A stretch of DNA of 64,000 bases, taken from Caldilineaceae bacterium (GTDB taxonomy: Bacteria > Chloroflexota > Anaerolineae > Caldilineales > Caldilineaceae). Numbering within the stretch: the first letter of the stretch is position 1; each line of letters starts with the position of its first letter. The DNA lies in the NCBI GenBank assembly GCA_020634815.1, contig JACKBA010000015.1, positions 71,069-135,068 of the forward strand, read 5' to 3'. This document shows, piece after piece, positions 51,472 to 59,422 of the stretch. The notes beneath the pieces are model-generated. The model was not told the DNA's origin, did no database searches, and saw nothing but the letters and a program-made list of their open reading frames with translations. The position numbers and the translations under genes are program-made.

Positions 51472-51754
51472 GTAGTGGCGACTTCAGTCGCTGACTTCCT
51501 CCGGAACGGCTGATGAACGTTCAAATGAACCCGGCAATCGCACTGTCGGCGTCGCCTTCGATTCAAATCGAGGCTGATAGCTCAAGTCGGCTGCAAGCCG
51601 ACTGGGGAGACGCCCGTCAGTCCACTTGAGTGGACTTTGGCTATCAGCCGGGAATTGATTCCCAGGCGGCACGACGTTACCGGATCAAGTTCTCAACGTT
51701 CATCAGTCGTTGACTTCCTCCGGAACGGCTGAAGCCGTCACTACAAATCGTGAA
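51472..51754. repeat. R1 palindromic repeat, copy b, interrupted by the E element
   Basis: The left part (51472-51511, GTAGTGGCGACTTCAGTCGC onward) and the right part (51705-51754, ending GGCTGAAGCCGTCACTAC and AAATCGTGAA) match the two sides of R1 copy c at 62665-62743. The 193-bp E element lies between them, and about 27 bp (AGTCG-C/T-TGACTTCCTCC and GGAACGGCTGA) is present on both sides of it, as expected if insertion duplicated a target segment or if two R1 copies were in tandem. Confidence 0.75.
51512..51704. mobile_element. E element copy 1: 193-bp multi-hairpin MITE-like repeat
   Basis: Ends in perfect 10-bp terminal inverted repeats (GATGAACGTT ... AACGTTCATC). Inside, GGCTGATAGC pairs with GCTATCAGCC across about 80 bp; that outer stem encloses AAGTCGGCT/AGCCGACT and AGTCCACTTGAGTGGACT hairpins. 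CGATTCAAATCG and GGGAATTGATTCCC palindromes flank it. No coding potential. A second copy at 58741-58932 is nearly identical over its central 150 bp. Confidence 0.8.
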
Positions 51755-51836
51755 CTTTCGCAGCGCGCACAGGCCCACGCCTGCGCGATAATGGGAGTAC
51801 TCGCTCCAGGCTCAGTATCTGTACCCGCGAGGTCTT

Positions 51837-52181
51837 ATGAGCAACAAGCGACTGGCCAATATTCCGGACGGACCGAACACCCGCACGACGCGCCCGCTGG
51901 CGGGTCGCCAGTTTGCCGCCCTGATGGATGCACTGTGCGCGACTTTTTCCTTCGAGGAGATCCGCTCACTGGCGCGCGAGGGGCTGGGAATCGAGCCGGA
52001 CGACATTGCGGCGGGCGTCAATCGGCGCCAATATGTCTTTGAATTGCTCGTGTGGTGCGAGCGCGGCGCCCACATGCAGGAGTTCGTGGCCGCGGCCCTG
52101 GCCGCCAAGCCCGACGCTACCGAGCTTGCCGCGCTGGCGGAACAGCTTGGGTTCGCCGGCAATGCCGGCACGCCGGGCTAG
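51837..52181 (+). CDS. Stand-alone EAD1-like (effector-associated domain) protein
   Basis: 114 residues. The core LAGRQFAALMDALCATFSFE, then EIRSLAREGLGIEPDDIAAG, RRQYVFELLVWCERGAHMQE and FVAAALAAKPDATEL matches the pattern of effector-associated domain 1. This is a small helical death-like adaptor domain usually fused to STAND NTPases, proteases or TIR domains in bacterial conflict systems. Here it is alone, with a basic/Pro-rich leader. It would act by EAD-EAD pairing with a partner encoded elsewhere. Its TAG stop shares the CTAG palindrome with the stop of the convergent homocysteine methyltransferase gene. Assignment is by pattern, not by search. Confidence 0.6.
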   Translation: MSNKRLANIPDGPNTRTTRPLAGRQFAALMDALCATFSFEEIRSLAREGLGIEPDDIAAGVNRRQYVFELLVWCERGAHMQEFVAAALAAKPDATELAALAEQLGFAGNAGTPG

Positions 52182-53128
52182 CGCGGCCCCGGCCCACGCA
52201 GCGCCTGGGCGATCACCGCGATATCCGCCGGCGTGGTGCGGCAGCAACCGCCGATGAGCCGCGCGCCGGCCGCGACCCAGCGCCGCGCCGGCTCGGCAAA
52301 GCCGGTGACGCCGCTGCCTTCCACCCAGCAGCGCGCCGCCGCATCCCACGCCTCGCCACTGTTGGGGTAGCAGAGCAGCGGCTTTGCCGTGCCGCCGCGC
52401 GCGGCGGCGAGCAGATCCTCCACGTAGCGCGGCGCCGTGCAGTTGACCCCCACCGCCACGATCTGCCCCGTCTGCGCGGCGAGGCGGGCGGCAGCGGCCA
52501 TGGGTTCGCCCGAGGAGAGCGCCGCGCCGTCGCGGCAACTGCACGCCAGCCACGCCTGCATGTGCGGGAACTCGGCCAGCAGCGCAGCCAGCGCCTCGAC
52601 TTCGGCCAGGCAGGGGATCGTCTCCAGGGCGAAGAGATCGGCGCCGGCCGCAGCGAGCACGGCCATGCGCGGCCGGTGCCACGCCATCAACTCCGCCACC
52701 GAGAGCCCGTAGTCGCCGCGATACTCCGAGCCGTCGGCCAGGAACGCGCCGTAGGGACCGACCGACGCGGCAACCAGCGGCCAGACGCGACCGGTGCGGT
52801 TGGCCGCCGCTGCCCAGAACTCGTTGCGCGCGTCTGCGGCAAGCGTCACGCTGCGCCGGAAGAGGTCGTCCACCGCCGCGGCATCGAGACCGCGGCGCGC
52901 AAAGCCGGCATAGCTCGCCTGGTAGCTGGCGGTGATCAGCACATCGGCGCCGGCGCGCAGGTAATCGAGGTGCACGCTGCGGATCAGGTCGGGCGCGTCG
53001 AGCAGCAGGCGGGCGGACCAGAGCGCATCGCGCAGATCCGCGCCACGCTGCTCCAGCTCGGTCGCCAGCGCACCGTCGATGATGACGACGCCCTGGCGCT
53101 CCAGGATCTCTTGAAGCGGGTCGTGCAT
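52178..53128 (-). CDS. mmuM: Homocysteine S-methyltransferase
   Basis: 316 residues from ATG 53128. The family start LERQGVVIIDGALATELEQR, substrate segment ITASYQASYAGF, and the three zinc-ligand cysteines Cys230 (GVNCTAPRYV) and Cys295-Cys296 (IGGCCRTTPADI) are all present. These enzymes methylate homocysteine to methionine using S-methylmethionine or SAM. It lies 20 bp after the stop of a secreted-protein gene, in line with the ABC-2 operon, though functional linkage is not obvious. Confidence 0.93.
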   Translation of the reverse strand: MHDPLQEILERQGVVIIDGALATELEQRGADLRDALWSARLLLDAPDLIRSVHLDYLRAGADVLITASYQASYAGFARRGLDAAAVDDLFRRSVTLAADARNEFWAAAANRTGRVWPLVAASVGPYGAFLADGSEYRGDYGLSVAELMAWHRPRMAVLAAAGADLFALETIPCLAEVEALAALLAEFPHMQAWLACSCRDGAALSSGEPMAAAARLAAQTGQIVAVGVNCTAPRYVEDLLAAARGGTAKPLLCYPNSGEAWDAAARCWVEGSGVTGFAEPARRWVAAGARLIGGCCRTTPADIAVIAQALRGPGPR

Positions 53129-53148
53129 GGAATTCGCTCGCCCGGCCA

Positions 53149-54228
<1,080 letters not shown>

Positions 54229-54246
54229 CGCATCATCCCACGCCGC

Positions 54247-55065
54247 CTAGATGCGCGCCATGAGCGCCGTGCGGCGGAACGAGGCAGAGGCGATGAAGAA
54301 GACGACGGCGTCGGCGGCCCACAGCACGATCCCGAGCAGCAGCACCAGCCAGTTGGAGAGCAGGAACGCGCCCATGGCCTGGCCCACCACGAGCAGCACG
54401 ATGGGCAGGACGACCAGGCTGCCGATCTGGTACGCCTCCTGGAACGAGTTGACACGCGAGGAAGCGATCACCGTCACACCCAGCCCAAAGGCCGCCGCGG
54501 CCGGCCCGACAAAGAATGCCAGCAGCAGCCACAGCGTATTGGGCAGAATGAGCATGCCGACGACGTTGAGCGCCACGAGATTGGCGACGATGGTGTAGAC
54601 GACAAAGCCGCCCAGGCCGACCATGGCGCCGGGGATCAGCGCGCCGAGTACCTTGGCAAGCAGCAACTCGCGGTCGGTCGTCGGCGTGTAGACGAGGGCC
54701 TCGAGCGTCTTGCGCTCCTTTTCACCGGCAAAACTGTCGGCCGCAACGACGGCGGAGGCCATGAGCGGCAGAACCAGGTACATGGGCGCAAAGAGATAGA
54801 CGAGGAAGTAGACGAGACCGGCCTGCACGTCGTTCAGACCCGCATAGCGGCTGGCAAACTCCGGCGGCATGGCGCGCGTCAGATCGGCCATCTGGCTCTC
54901 GGCGGCGGCCATCTGATTCGCCATGCCGGAGATGAGCCCCACGACCGACGGAATGCCGACCATGAGCACCAGCGGCACGATGAGCAGCGGCAGCATGACG
55001 GCACGCGTGCGCAATGCAACCGAGACATCCTTGGACGCAATGGCCCAGATCGCTCGCCAGTTCAT
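54247..55065 (-). CDS. ABC-2 type transporter permease (NatB-like)
   Basis: 272 residues. Six hydrophobic segments. The N-terminal part (IWAIASKDVSVALRTRAVML, PLLIVPLVLMVGIPSVVGLI) and the conserved SFAGEKERKTLEALVYTPTT stretch are typical of ABC-2 permeases, as is DRELLLAKVLGALIPG. Starts 3 bp after the ATPase stop. Export substrate unknown. Confidence 0.92.
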   Translation of the reverse strand: MNWRAIWAIASKDVSVALRTRAVMLPLLIVPLVLMVGIPSVVGLISGMANQMAAAESQMADLTRAMPPEFASRYAGLNDVQAGLVYFLVYLFAPMYLVLPLMASAVVAADSFAGEKERKTLEALVYTPTTDRELLLAKVLGALIPGAMVGLGGFVVYTIVANLVALNVVGMLILPNTLWLLLAFFVGPAAAAFGLGVTVIASSRVNSFQEAYQIGSLVVLPIVLLVVGQAMGAFLLSNWLVLLLGIVLWAADAVVFFIASASFRRTALMARI

Positions 55066-55068
55066 GAT

Positions 55069-56034
55069 TCACTGCCCCTGTAACGCAAAATAGACATCCT
55101 CCAGCGACGAGTCCACCGGCTCGACACGGTAGACGTTGAGGCCGGCCGCGGCGGCGGCGGCGATGACCGGGGGCACGTCCGGCCGCGCGACGCCGTTCAG
55201 CAGCAACAGCGTGCCGCCATTGCGCGCCGCGGCCCGATCGCCGACGACCGCCGCGCTGGAGACTTGGGGCAGCGCCGTAAAGAGCGCCAGCGCCCGCTCG
55301 GTCGCGTCCGTGTCGACCTCCACGCTGATGCGGTGGCCGCGGTTCAGTTCGGCGGCCAGTTCGCGCGTCGTGCCGGTGGCCAACACCCGCCCGCGCGCCA
55401 GCACCGCCACGCGATCGCAGAGACGCTCGGCCTCGGCGAGATTGTGCGTGCAGAGAAAGACCGTGCGCCCGCGGTGGCTGAGCCGCTCGATCAGGCGATG
55501 CACCTCGCGCGTCGCCACGGGGTCGAGCCCCGAGGTCGGCTCGTCGAGAAAGATGATGTCGGGGTCGTTGACCAGCGTGCGGGCAATGGCCAGGCGCTGG
55601 CGCATCCCCTTGCTGAAGCCGCCCACCTTGTCGTCGGCGCGCTTGGTGAGTTCGAAACGTTCGAGTAACTCGGCGACGCGCTGGCGGCGCAAAGAGCGCG
55701 GCACGCCGTAGACGTCGCTGAAATACTCCAGGGTGGCACGCGCCGTCAGGCGATTGTCGAGCGCCGGCGTCTCGGTCAGGACACCGGTGCGCGCCCGAAT
55801 GCGCGCACCATCCGTCTGCGGGTCGAGGCCGAAGATGCGCGCACCGCCCCCCGTCGGCGCAATGACGCCGTTGAGCATGCGCACCGTGGTCGTCTTCCCG
55901 GCGCCGTTGTGGCCCAGGAAACCAAAGACCTCGCCGGCGCGGATGGAGATCGTGAGCCGGTCGACGGCGACGTTGTCGCCAAAGCTCCGCGTCAACCCCT
56001 CGGTTGTTATGACGACCTGCGCGTCCTCCGCCAT
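55069..56034 (-). CDS. ABC transporter ATP-binding protein (NatA-like)
   Basis: 321 residues: Walker A GHNGAGKTTTVRMLNG, Q-loop, signature FSKGMRQRLAIARTL, Walker B IIFLDEPTSGLDPVA, H-loop TVFLCTHNLAEAERL, and a C-terminal DUF4162-like extension (residues 220-321) usual in ABC-2 exporters. First gene of the operon. Confidence 0.94.
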   Translation of the reverse strand: MAEDAQVVITTEGLTRSFGDNVAVDRLTISIRAGEVFGFLGHNGAGKTTTVRMLNGVIAPTGGGARIFGLDPQTDGARIRARTGVLTETPALDNRLTARATLEYFSDVYGVPRSLRRQRVAELLERFELTKRADDKVGGFSKGMRQRLAIARTLVNDPDIIFLDEPTSGLDPVATREVHRLIERLSHRGRTVFLCTHNLAEAERLCDRVAVLARGRVLATGTTRELAAELNRGHRISVEVDTDATERALALFTALPQVSSAAVVGDRAAARNGGTLLLLNGVARPDVPPVIAAAAAAGLNVYRVEPVDSSLEDVYFALQGQ

Positions 56035-56082
56035 CGTTCCGCCCTACAAAATCTCAACGTCCGTTTGAAAGTTCGCAATTTT

Positions 56083-56172
56083 AACGCAGAGGCGCAGAGG
56101 CGCAGAGAAGAACGCAGAGAAAAGCCCTGCTTCGTTGTCGTGTTCCCTCTGCGAATCTCTGCACCTTTGCGT
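56083..56172. repeat. CGCAGAG-type hairpin repeat
   Basis: AACGCAGAGGCGCAGAGG with further GCAGAGA units on the left face CCCTCTGCGAATCTCTGCAC and TTTGCGT on the right, an imperfect 90-bp palindrome in the gap between the ABC-2 operon and the GNAT gene. Confidence 0.7.
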
Positions 56173-56216
56173 CAAATCCGGTATTGTTACCAACGGCCTC
56201 TCAGCACTTCACGAAA

Positions 56217-56285
56217 CTCACACAAAGCCGCCAAGAACACAAAGAGCGTCATCTTCACCTTCGTGCCTTTGCGCCTTTGTGTGAG
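56217..56285. repeat. CACAAAG-type hairpin repeat, copy 1
   Basis: 69 bp bounded by CTCACACAAAG and CTTTGTGTGAG; inner arms (CCGCCAAGAACACAAAGA against TTCGTGCCTTTGCGCC) are imperfect. Nearly identical to the next copy, 98 bp away. Confidence 0.8.
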
Positions 56286-56314
56286 GCATTATCATAAAGA
56301 CTGTTTTCGAATCA

Positions 56315-56383
56315 CTCACACAAAGCCGCCAAGAACACAAGGAGCGCCATCTTCACCTTCGTGCCTTTGCGCCTTTGTGTGAG
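56315..56383. repeat. CACAAAG-type hairpin repeat, copy 2
   Basis: 69 bp, same boundaries and only a few substitutions relative to copy 1, in direct orientation, ending 19 bp before the GNAT stop. The two copies with their spacer make a 98-bp tandem period. Confidence 0.8.
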
Positions 56384-56401
56384 GCAAAAAACACCCGAAA
56401 T

Positions 56402-56986
56402 TCAGTCGCTGTCACGCAGCCACGCCTGGATCGCCGGGTGCGCCAGGTGCATCTGCACGGCCAGCCAGCCCGCCAGCGCATCCGGCGCGGCGCGCTCGTG
56501 CGGGTCGGGCACAAAGCCGCAATCCAGATAACTCTTGAGCGCCCACAGCCGCAGCGTGTTCGTGCCCAGCATGGCGCGATCGTGCGTGCGGGCCATGGCG
56601 TGCAGCGCGTGGGCGAGCATGGGCTTGGAGAGCCCGCGGCGCTGATGTGCCCGCGCCACGACGACCCAGTGAATCTGCCCCCACGCGCCGCGCCCCTGCC
56701 AGTCATCCTGCCACCAAGCGGCGATGGATCCAACATCCTCGCCCGCCGCCGTCTGCACGAACCACATGCGCTCGGGCAGAACCTCGCGGTGGGCGCCGAA
56801 GGATTCCGCGAAGTGATCAAGCGTCACGGTGAAGAGCGGCTCGGCATCCAGGTGCAGCGCCACCCACATCGCCTCGTCGCCCGGCCGGTAGGCACGAAAG
56901 CCATAGCCCACCGGCAGCGGCCACGCCGGCAGATCGGCCATGTGCGGCCGGATCATGTGGACGTTGGCGGCGACGAGTTCGTTCAT
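56402..56986 (-). CDS. GNAT-family N-acetyltransferase
   Basis: 194 residues from ATG 56986, which overlaps the aminopeptidase stop (ATGA); an upstream frame extension lies wholly inside that gene. Core: FRAYRPGDEAMWVALHLDAE, then WGQIHWVVVARAHQRRGLSK with the Q-R-R-G-L acetyl-CoA loop, and a C-terminal NTLRLWALKSYLDCGFVP containing the Y-x-x-x-G-F motif of the GNAT fold. Substrate unknown; co-translated with the aminopeptidase. Confidence 0.85.
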   Translation of the reverse strand: MNELVAANVHMIRPHMADLPAWPLPVGYGFRAYRPGDEAMWVALHLDAEPLFTVTLDHFAESFGAHREVLPERMWFVQTAAGEDVGSIAAWWQDDWQGRGAWGQIHWVVVARAHQRRGLSKPMLAHALHAMARTHDRAMLGTNTLRLWALKSYLDCGFVPDPHERAAPDALAGWLAVQMHLAHPAIQAWLRDSD

Positions 56987-58254
56987 GCCAGGACGTCGGG
57001 GACGAAGCGACCGTCGCTCATGATGGGCACCTCGCCGCCGCCGGCCGTGCGCCCGGTCACCGACATGGTCGCCGTGCCGATCATGAAGTCGACGTGCGTG
57101 TCGGAGAAGTTGTGCCCGGCCGCGGCCAGTTCCTCGCGGCTCATGGCGCCGCCACCCTGGATGCACTCCGGGTAGGCCTCGCCAAAGGCAATGTGGCAGG
57201 CCGCATTCTCGTCGAAGAGAATCTCGTAGAAGAGCAGGCCGCTCTGGAAGACCGGCGAGCCGGCATCGACCAGCGAGACCTCGCCCAGCCGCCGCGCGCC
57301 GTCGATGGTGAAGAACTGCTCCAGCACATCCTGCCCCACCCCGGCGCGATACTCGACGATCTCGCCCGCCGCGAAGCGGAACCAGGCGTCGCGCACCTCG
57401 CGCTGCATGGGGAAGGTCGGCCGCGACGTGCGCACGTAGCCCTCCACGTGCCGGCTGTGCGGCGTGGTGAAGACCTCCTCCGTGGGCATGTTGGGCTGGA
57501 AGACGACACCGGCCGGCGTGGTGGAGGAACCGCCCACCCAGCGCGCGCCGTCGGCCAGGCCGATGGCGAGATCGGTGGCCGGCTTGCCGTCAGGTCCAGG
57601 TGTGGGGTCGACGAAGTGCACCGCCTGCACGCCGTTGCGCTGGAGATAGGCGGCCACGCCGGTGAGCTGGCGGTTGAGCGCGCCCCACGCCGCCACCGGG
57701 TCGGGCTGGTCGACGCGCACCAGCTTGTAGATCGTCGCCCACAGCGCCTCGACCGCAGCGTCCGGCGCCAGGTCCGGGAAGACCTGCATGGCCCAGGCTT
57801 CGGTCGGCACGGCGGCCACGCACCACTGCATCTGGTTGGCCATCATGCTCTGGGTGTAGAACTTCAGCGTCTGGGCGCGCTTGATCGTCCACGTGCGCAG
57901 CGCCTGCGGGTCGACCGCGCTGAGCGCCGCGGGGAACTCGTCGCCCACCAGGCTGAGGCGCGCCCACTTCTCGTCAACGTACTGCTGGAAGCGGGTAATC
58001 TCGTAGGCCGGCAGGGACAGTTTGTCGACGGCAGCGTGTTCCAGCATGGCGGCCATCGTCGGCTGGTCGAGCCAGTCGACCTCTACGAACGAGGCGCCGG
58101 CATCGTAGGCCGCGGCCACCACCTCGCGCACGAAGGGGGCATGGGCCAGCTCGCCGCGCACGAGCAGCCCCTGGCCCGGCTGCAAATTGACGCCCGTCTT
58201 GACCAGCAACTCGGCATAGCGCCGGCGCAGCGCATTCACTTGATCATTCGTCAT
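56983..58254 (-). CDS. M29-family aminopeptidase (AmpS/PepS-like)
   Basis: 423 residues from ATG 58254; the frame continues open upstream through a GC-rich tandem repeat, which is judged non-coding. Metal-ligand regions of M29 peptidases are present: NMPTEEVFTTPHSRHVEGYV, EIVEYRAGVG, LLFYEILFDENAACHIAFGE and HNFSDTHVDFMIG. These are broad-specificity, two-metal aminopeptidases. First gene of a pair with the GNAT enzyme. Confidence 0.93.
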   Translation of the reverse strand: MTNDQVNALRRRYAELLVKTGVNLQPGQGLLVRGELAHAPFVREVVAAAYDAGASFVEVDWLDQPTMAAMLEHAAVDKLSLPAYEITRFQQYVDEKWARLSLVGDEFPAALSAVDPQALRTWTIKRAQTLKFYTQSMMANQMQWCVAAVPTEAWAMQVFPDLAPDAAVEALWATIYKLVRVDQPDPVAAWGALNRQLTGVAAYLQRNGVQAVHFVDPTPGPDGKPATDLAIGLADGARWVGGSSTTPAGVVFQPNMPTEEVFTTPHSRHVEGYVRTSRPTFPMQREVRDAWFRFAAGEIVEYRAGVGQDVLEQFFTIDGARRLGEVSLVDAGSPVFQSGLLFYEILFDENAACHIAFGEAYPECIQGGGAMSREELAAAGHNFSDTHVDFMIGTATMSVTGRTAGGGEVPIMSDGRFVPDVLA

Positions 58255-58401
58255 GGAGAACTCGGTTTCACAGAACGGCAGGGGGGCGTGAGCTGGAGAC
58301 CTGTGCAGCCCGCCCTGCGGCGGATAGAAAGCATGGCTGCCATTATACCGCGCAGCCCAGATCGCGGAAACATTGCAAGGGTCTCCGGCTGCGTCGCTGG
58401 T

Positions 58402-58541
58402 GTTTGGCGGGGCCGGCGTCTGCGTGCATCGCAAGCGTTTGGCGGGGCCGGCGCCAGCGTGCGTCGCAGGCGTTTGGCGGGGCCGGCGCCGGCGTGCGTC
58501 GCAGGTGTTTGGCGGGGCCGGCGCCAGCGTGCGTCGCACTG
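58402..58541. repeat. Four tandem copies of a 35-bp GC-rich unit
   Basis: Units start with GTTTGGCGGGGCCGGCG at 58402, 58437, 58472 and 58507 and end in GCGTGCGTCGCAGGC-like sequence; a few substitutions separate them. There are no spacers between units, so this is a tandem array rather than CRISPR. Located about 150 bp upstream of the aminopeptidase start. Confidence 0.85.
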
Positions 58542-58596
58542 GGCAGACGATTTTTCGTTTACAACCAGACGCTGCCCAGTGCGACGCACGCTGGCG
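58522..58596. repeat. 25-bp perfect inverted repeat at the end of the 35-bp array
   Basis: The last array unit (58522-58546, beginning CGCCAGCGTGCGTCGCACTG) is repeated exactly in inverse at 58572-58596, with a 25-nt AT-richer loop (ATTTTTCGTTTACAACC) between. Confidence 0.85.
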
Positions 58597-58708
58597 TCTG
58601 CGCGGCTGGAGCAGACACTACAACGGATTCGTGGAAACAGCAGATTTGACCCGCCGTTGGGCAGCTCTATCCCGCCCGGCGCAAGGGCGAAATCCCCGGT
58701 AATCGTAC

Positions 58709-58728
58709 GGGCATGAAACTTCATGCCC
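58709..58728. repeat. GGGCATGAA hairpin
   Basis: GGGCATGAA-AC-TTCATGCCC is a perfect short inverted repeat 13 bp ahead of the E element copy 2. Confidence 0.55.
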
Positions 58729-58740
58729 GGATGGGCGATT

Positions 58741-58932
58741 ATGAACGTTCATATATTAACCCGGCATTCGCGCCGACGGCGCAGCCTTCGATTCAAATCG
58801 AGGCTGATAGCGCAAGTCGGCTCAAGCCGACTGGGGAGACGCCCGTCAGTCCACTTGAGTGGACTTTGGCTATCAGCCGGGAATTGATTCCCAGGCGGCA
58901 CGACGTCACCGGATCAATTTTTCAACGTTCAT
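58741..58932. mobile_element. E element copy 2: 192-bp multi-hairpin MITE-like repeat
   Basis: Same terminal repeats (ATGAACGTT ... AACGTTCAT) and same internal stems as the copy at 51512-51704. Sequence differences concentrate near the left end (after the first 25 bp), while the central hairpins, including GGCTGATAGC/GCTATCAGCC and AGTCCACTTGAGTGGACT, are conserved. Confidence 0.8.
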
Positions 58933-58998
58933 CCGTCGTTGCCGCTGCCTGGAATCGCAGCCCAACGGATGGGTCCGGTTCATCGCGGGTCGGCGCGG

Positions 58999-59066
58999 TA
59001 CGTCCCCGGCACGGGCGAGAAAGAGGCTGGTCGAGCAAGTTGTGTCTCGCCCGTGCCGGGGACGTA
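58999..59066. repeat. 22-bp perfect inverted repeat
   Basis: TACGTCCCCGGCACGGGCGA (plus GA) at 58999-59020 is exactly complementary to 59045-59066, with a 24-nt loop. Too long and perfect for chance; it lies in the 900-bp gene-free spacer before tRNA-Lys. Confidence 0.8.
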
Positions 59067-59082
59067 AGCCGGCTAGCGCCCC

Positions 59083-59105
59083 GTGAAGCCCCCAACGGGC
59101 TTCAC
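59083..59105. terminator. GTGAAGCCC hairpin
   Basis: GTGAAGCCC-CCAAC-GGGCTTCAC followed by AATTT; a 9-bp stem immediately ahead of the tRNA promoter. It may insulate the tRNA from upstream transcription. Confidence 0.45.
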
Positions 59106-59108
59106 AAT

Positions 59109-59137
59109 TTGACAAGCCTGGAGCGCATTCGTATACT
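59109..59137 (+). promoter_or_regulatory. Promoter of tRNA-Lys
   Basis: TTGACA (59109-59114), 17-bp spacer, TATACT (59132-59137); the mature tRNA 5' end is 29 bp further on. Confidence 0.8.
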
Positions 59138-59166
59138 AACTAACGATCTGACTCACGAAGCCACTT

Positions 59167-59242
<76 letters not shown>

Positions 59243-59247
59243 GATCG

Positions 59248-59280
59248 GCCGGCCGTCTCGTACGAGACGGCCGGCTTTTT
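59248..59280 (+). terminator. Rho-independent terminator of tRNA-Lys
   Basis: GCCGGCCGTCTC-GTAC-GAGACGGCCGGC followed by TTTTTG: a perfect 12-bp stem with tetraloop and T-run, 6 nt after the tRNA. Confidence 0.93.
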
Positions 59281-59380
59281 GTTCCCGCCGCCGTCGCACC
59301 TTCGCCGCGCACGCGCAAAATTCGGCCGCCTGCGGCGGCGCCGGCGTGGGGCTGCGCCCCAGCCGGCCAGAGAGAGCAGA

Positions 59381-59397
59381 GCGGTGCTGCGCACCGC
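59381..59397. promoter_or_regulatory. Hairpin downstream of variable repeat 1 (possible DGR cis element)
   Basis: GCGGTGC-TGC-GCACCGC, 61 bp past the invariant end of VR1. The same hairpin, within an almost identical flank, follows VR2 at 62785-62801. DGR targets often carry a hairpin/cruciform just after the variable repeat that promotes retrohoming. A second GC-rich palindrome cluster (59322-59370) lies beyond it. Confidence 0.6.
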
Positions 59398-59422
59398 CCC
59401 AGAGGGTCAGCGGCCAGAGGCG

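Noticed and set aside
58255..58539. Upstream extension of the M29 aminopeptidase
   Set aside because: The extension runs through the 35-bp tandem array and gives Arg/Pro repeats; the ATG at 58254 begins the family-typical N-terminus.
58402..58541. 35-bp repeats as a CRISPR array
   Set aside because: Units are head-to-tail with no unique spacers and there are no cas genes; a simple tandem repeat.
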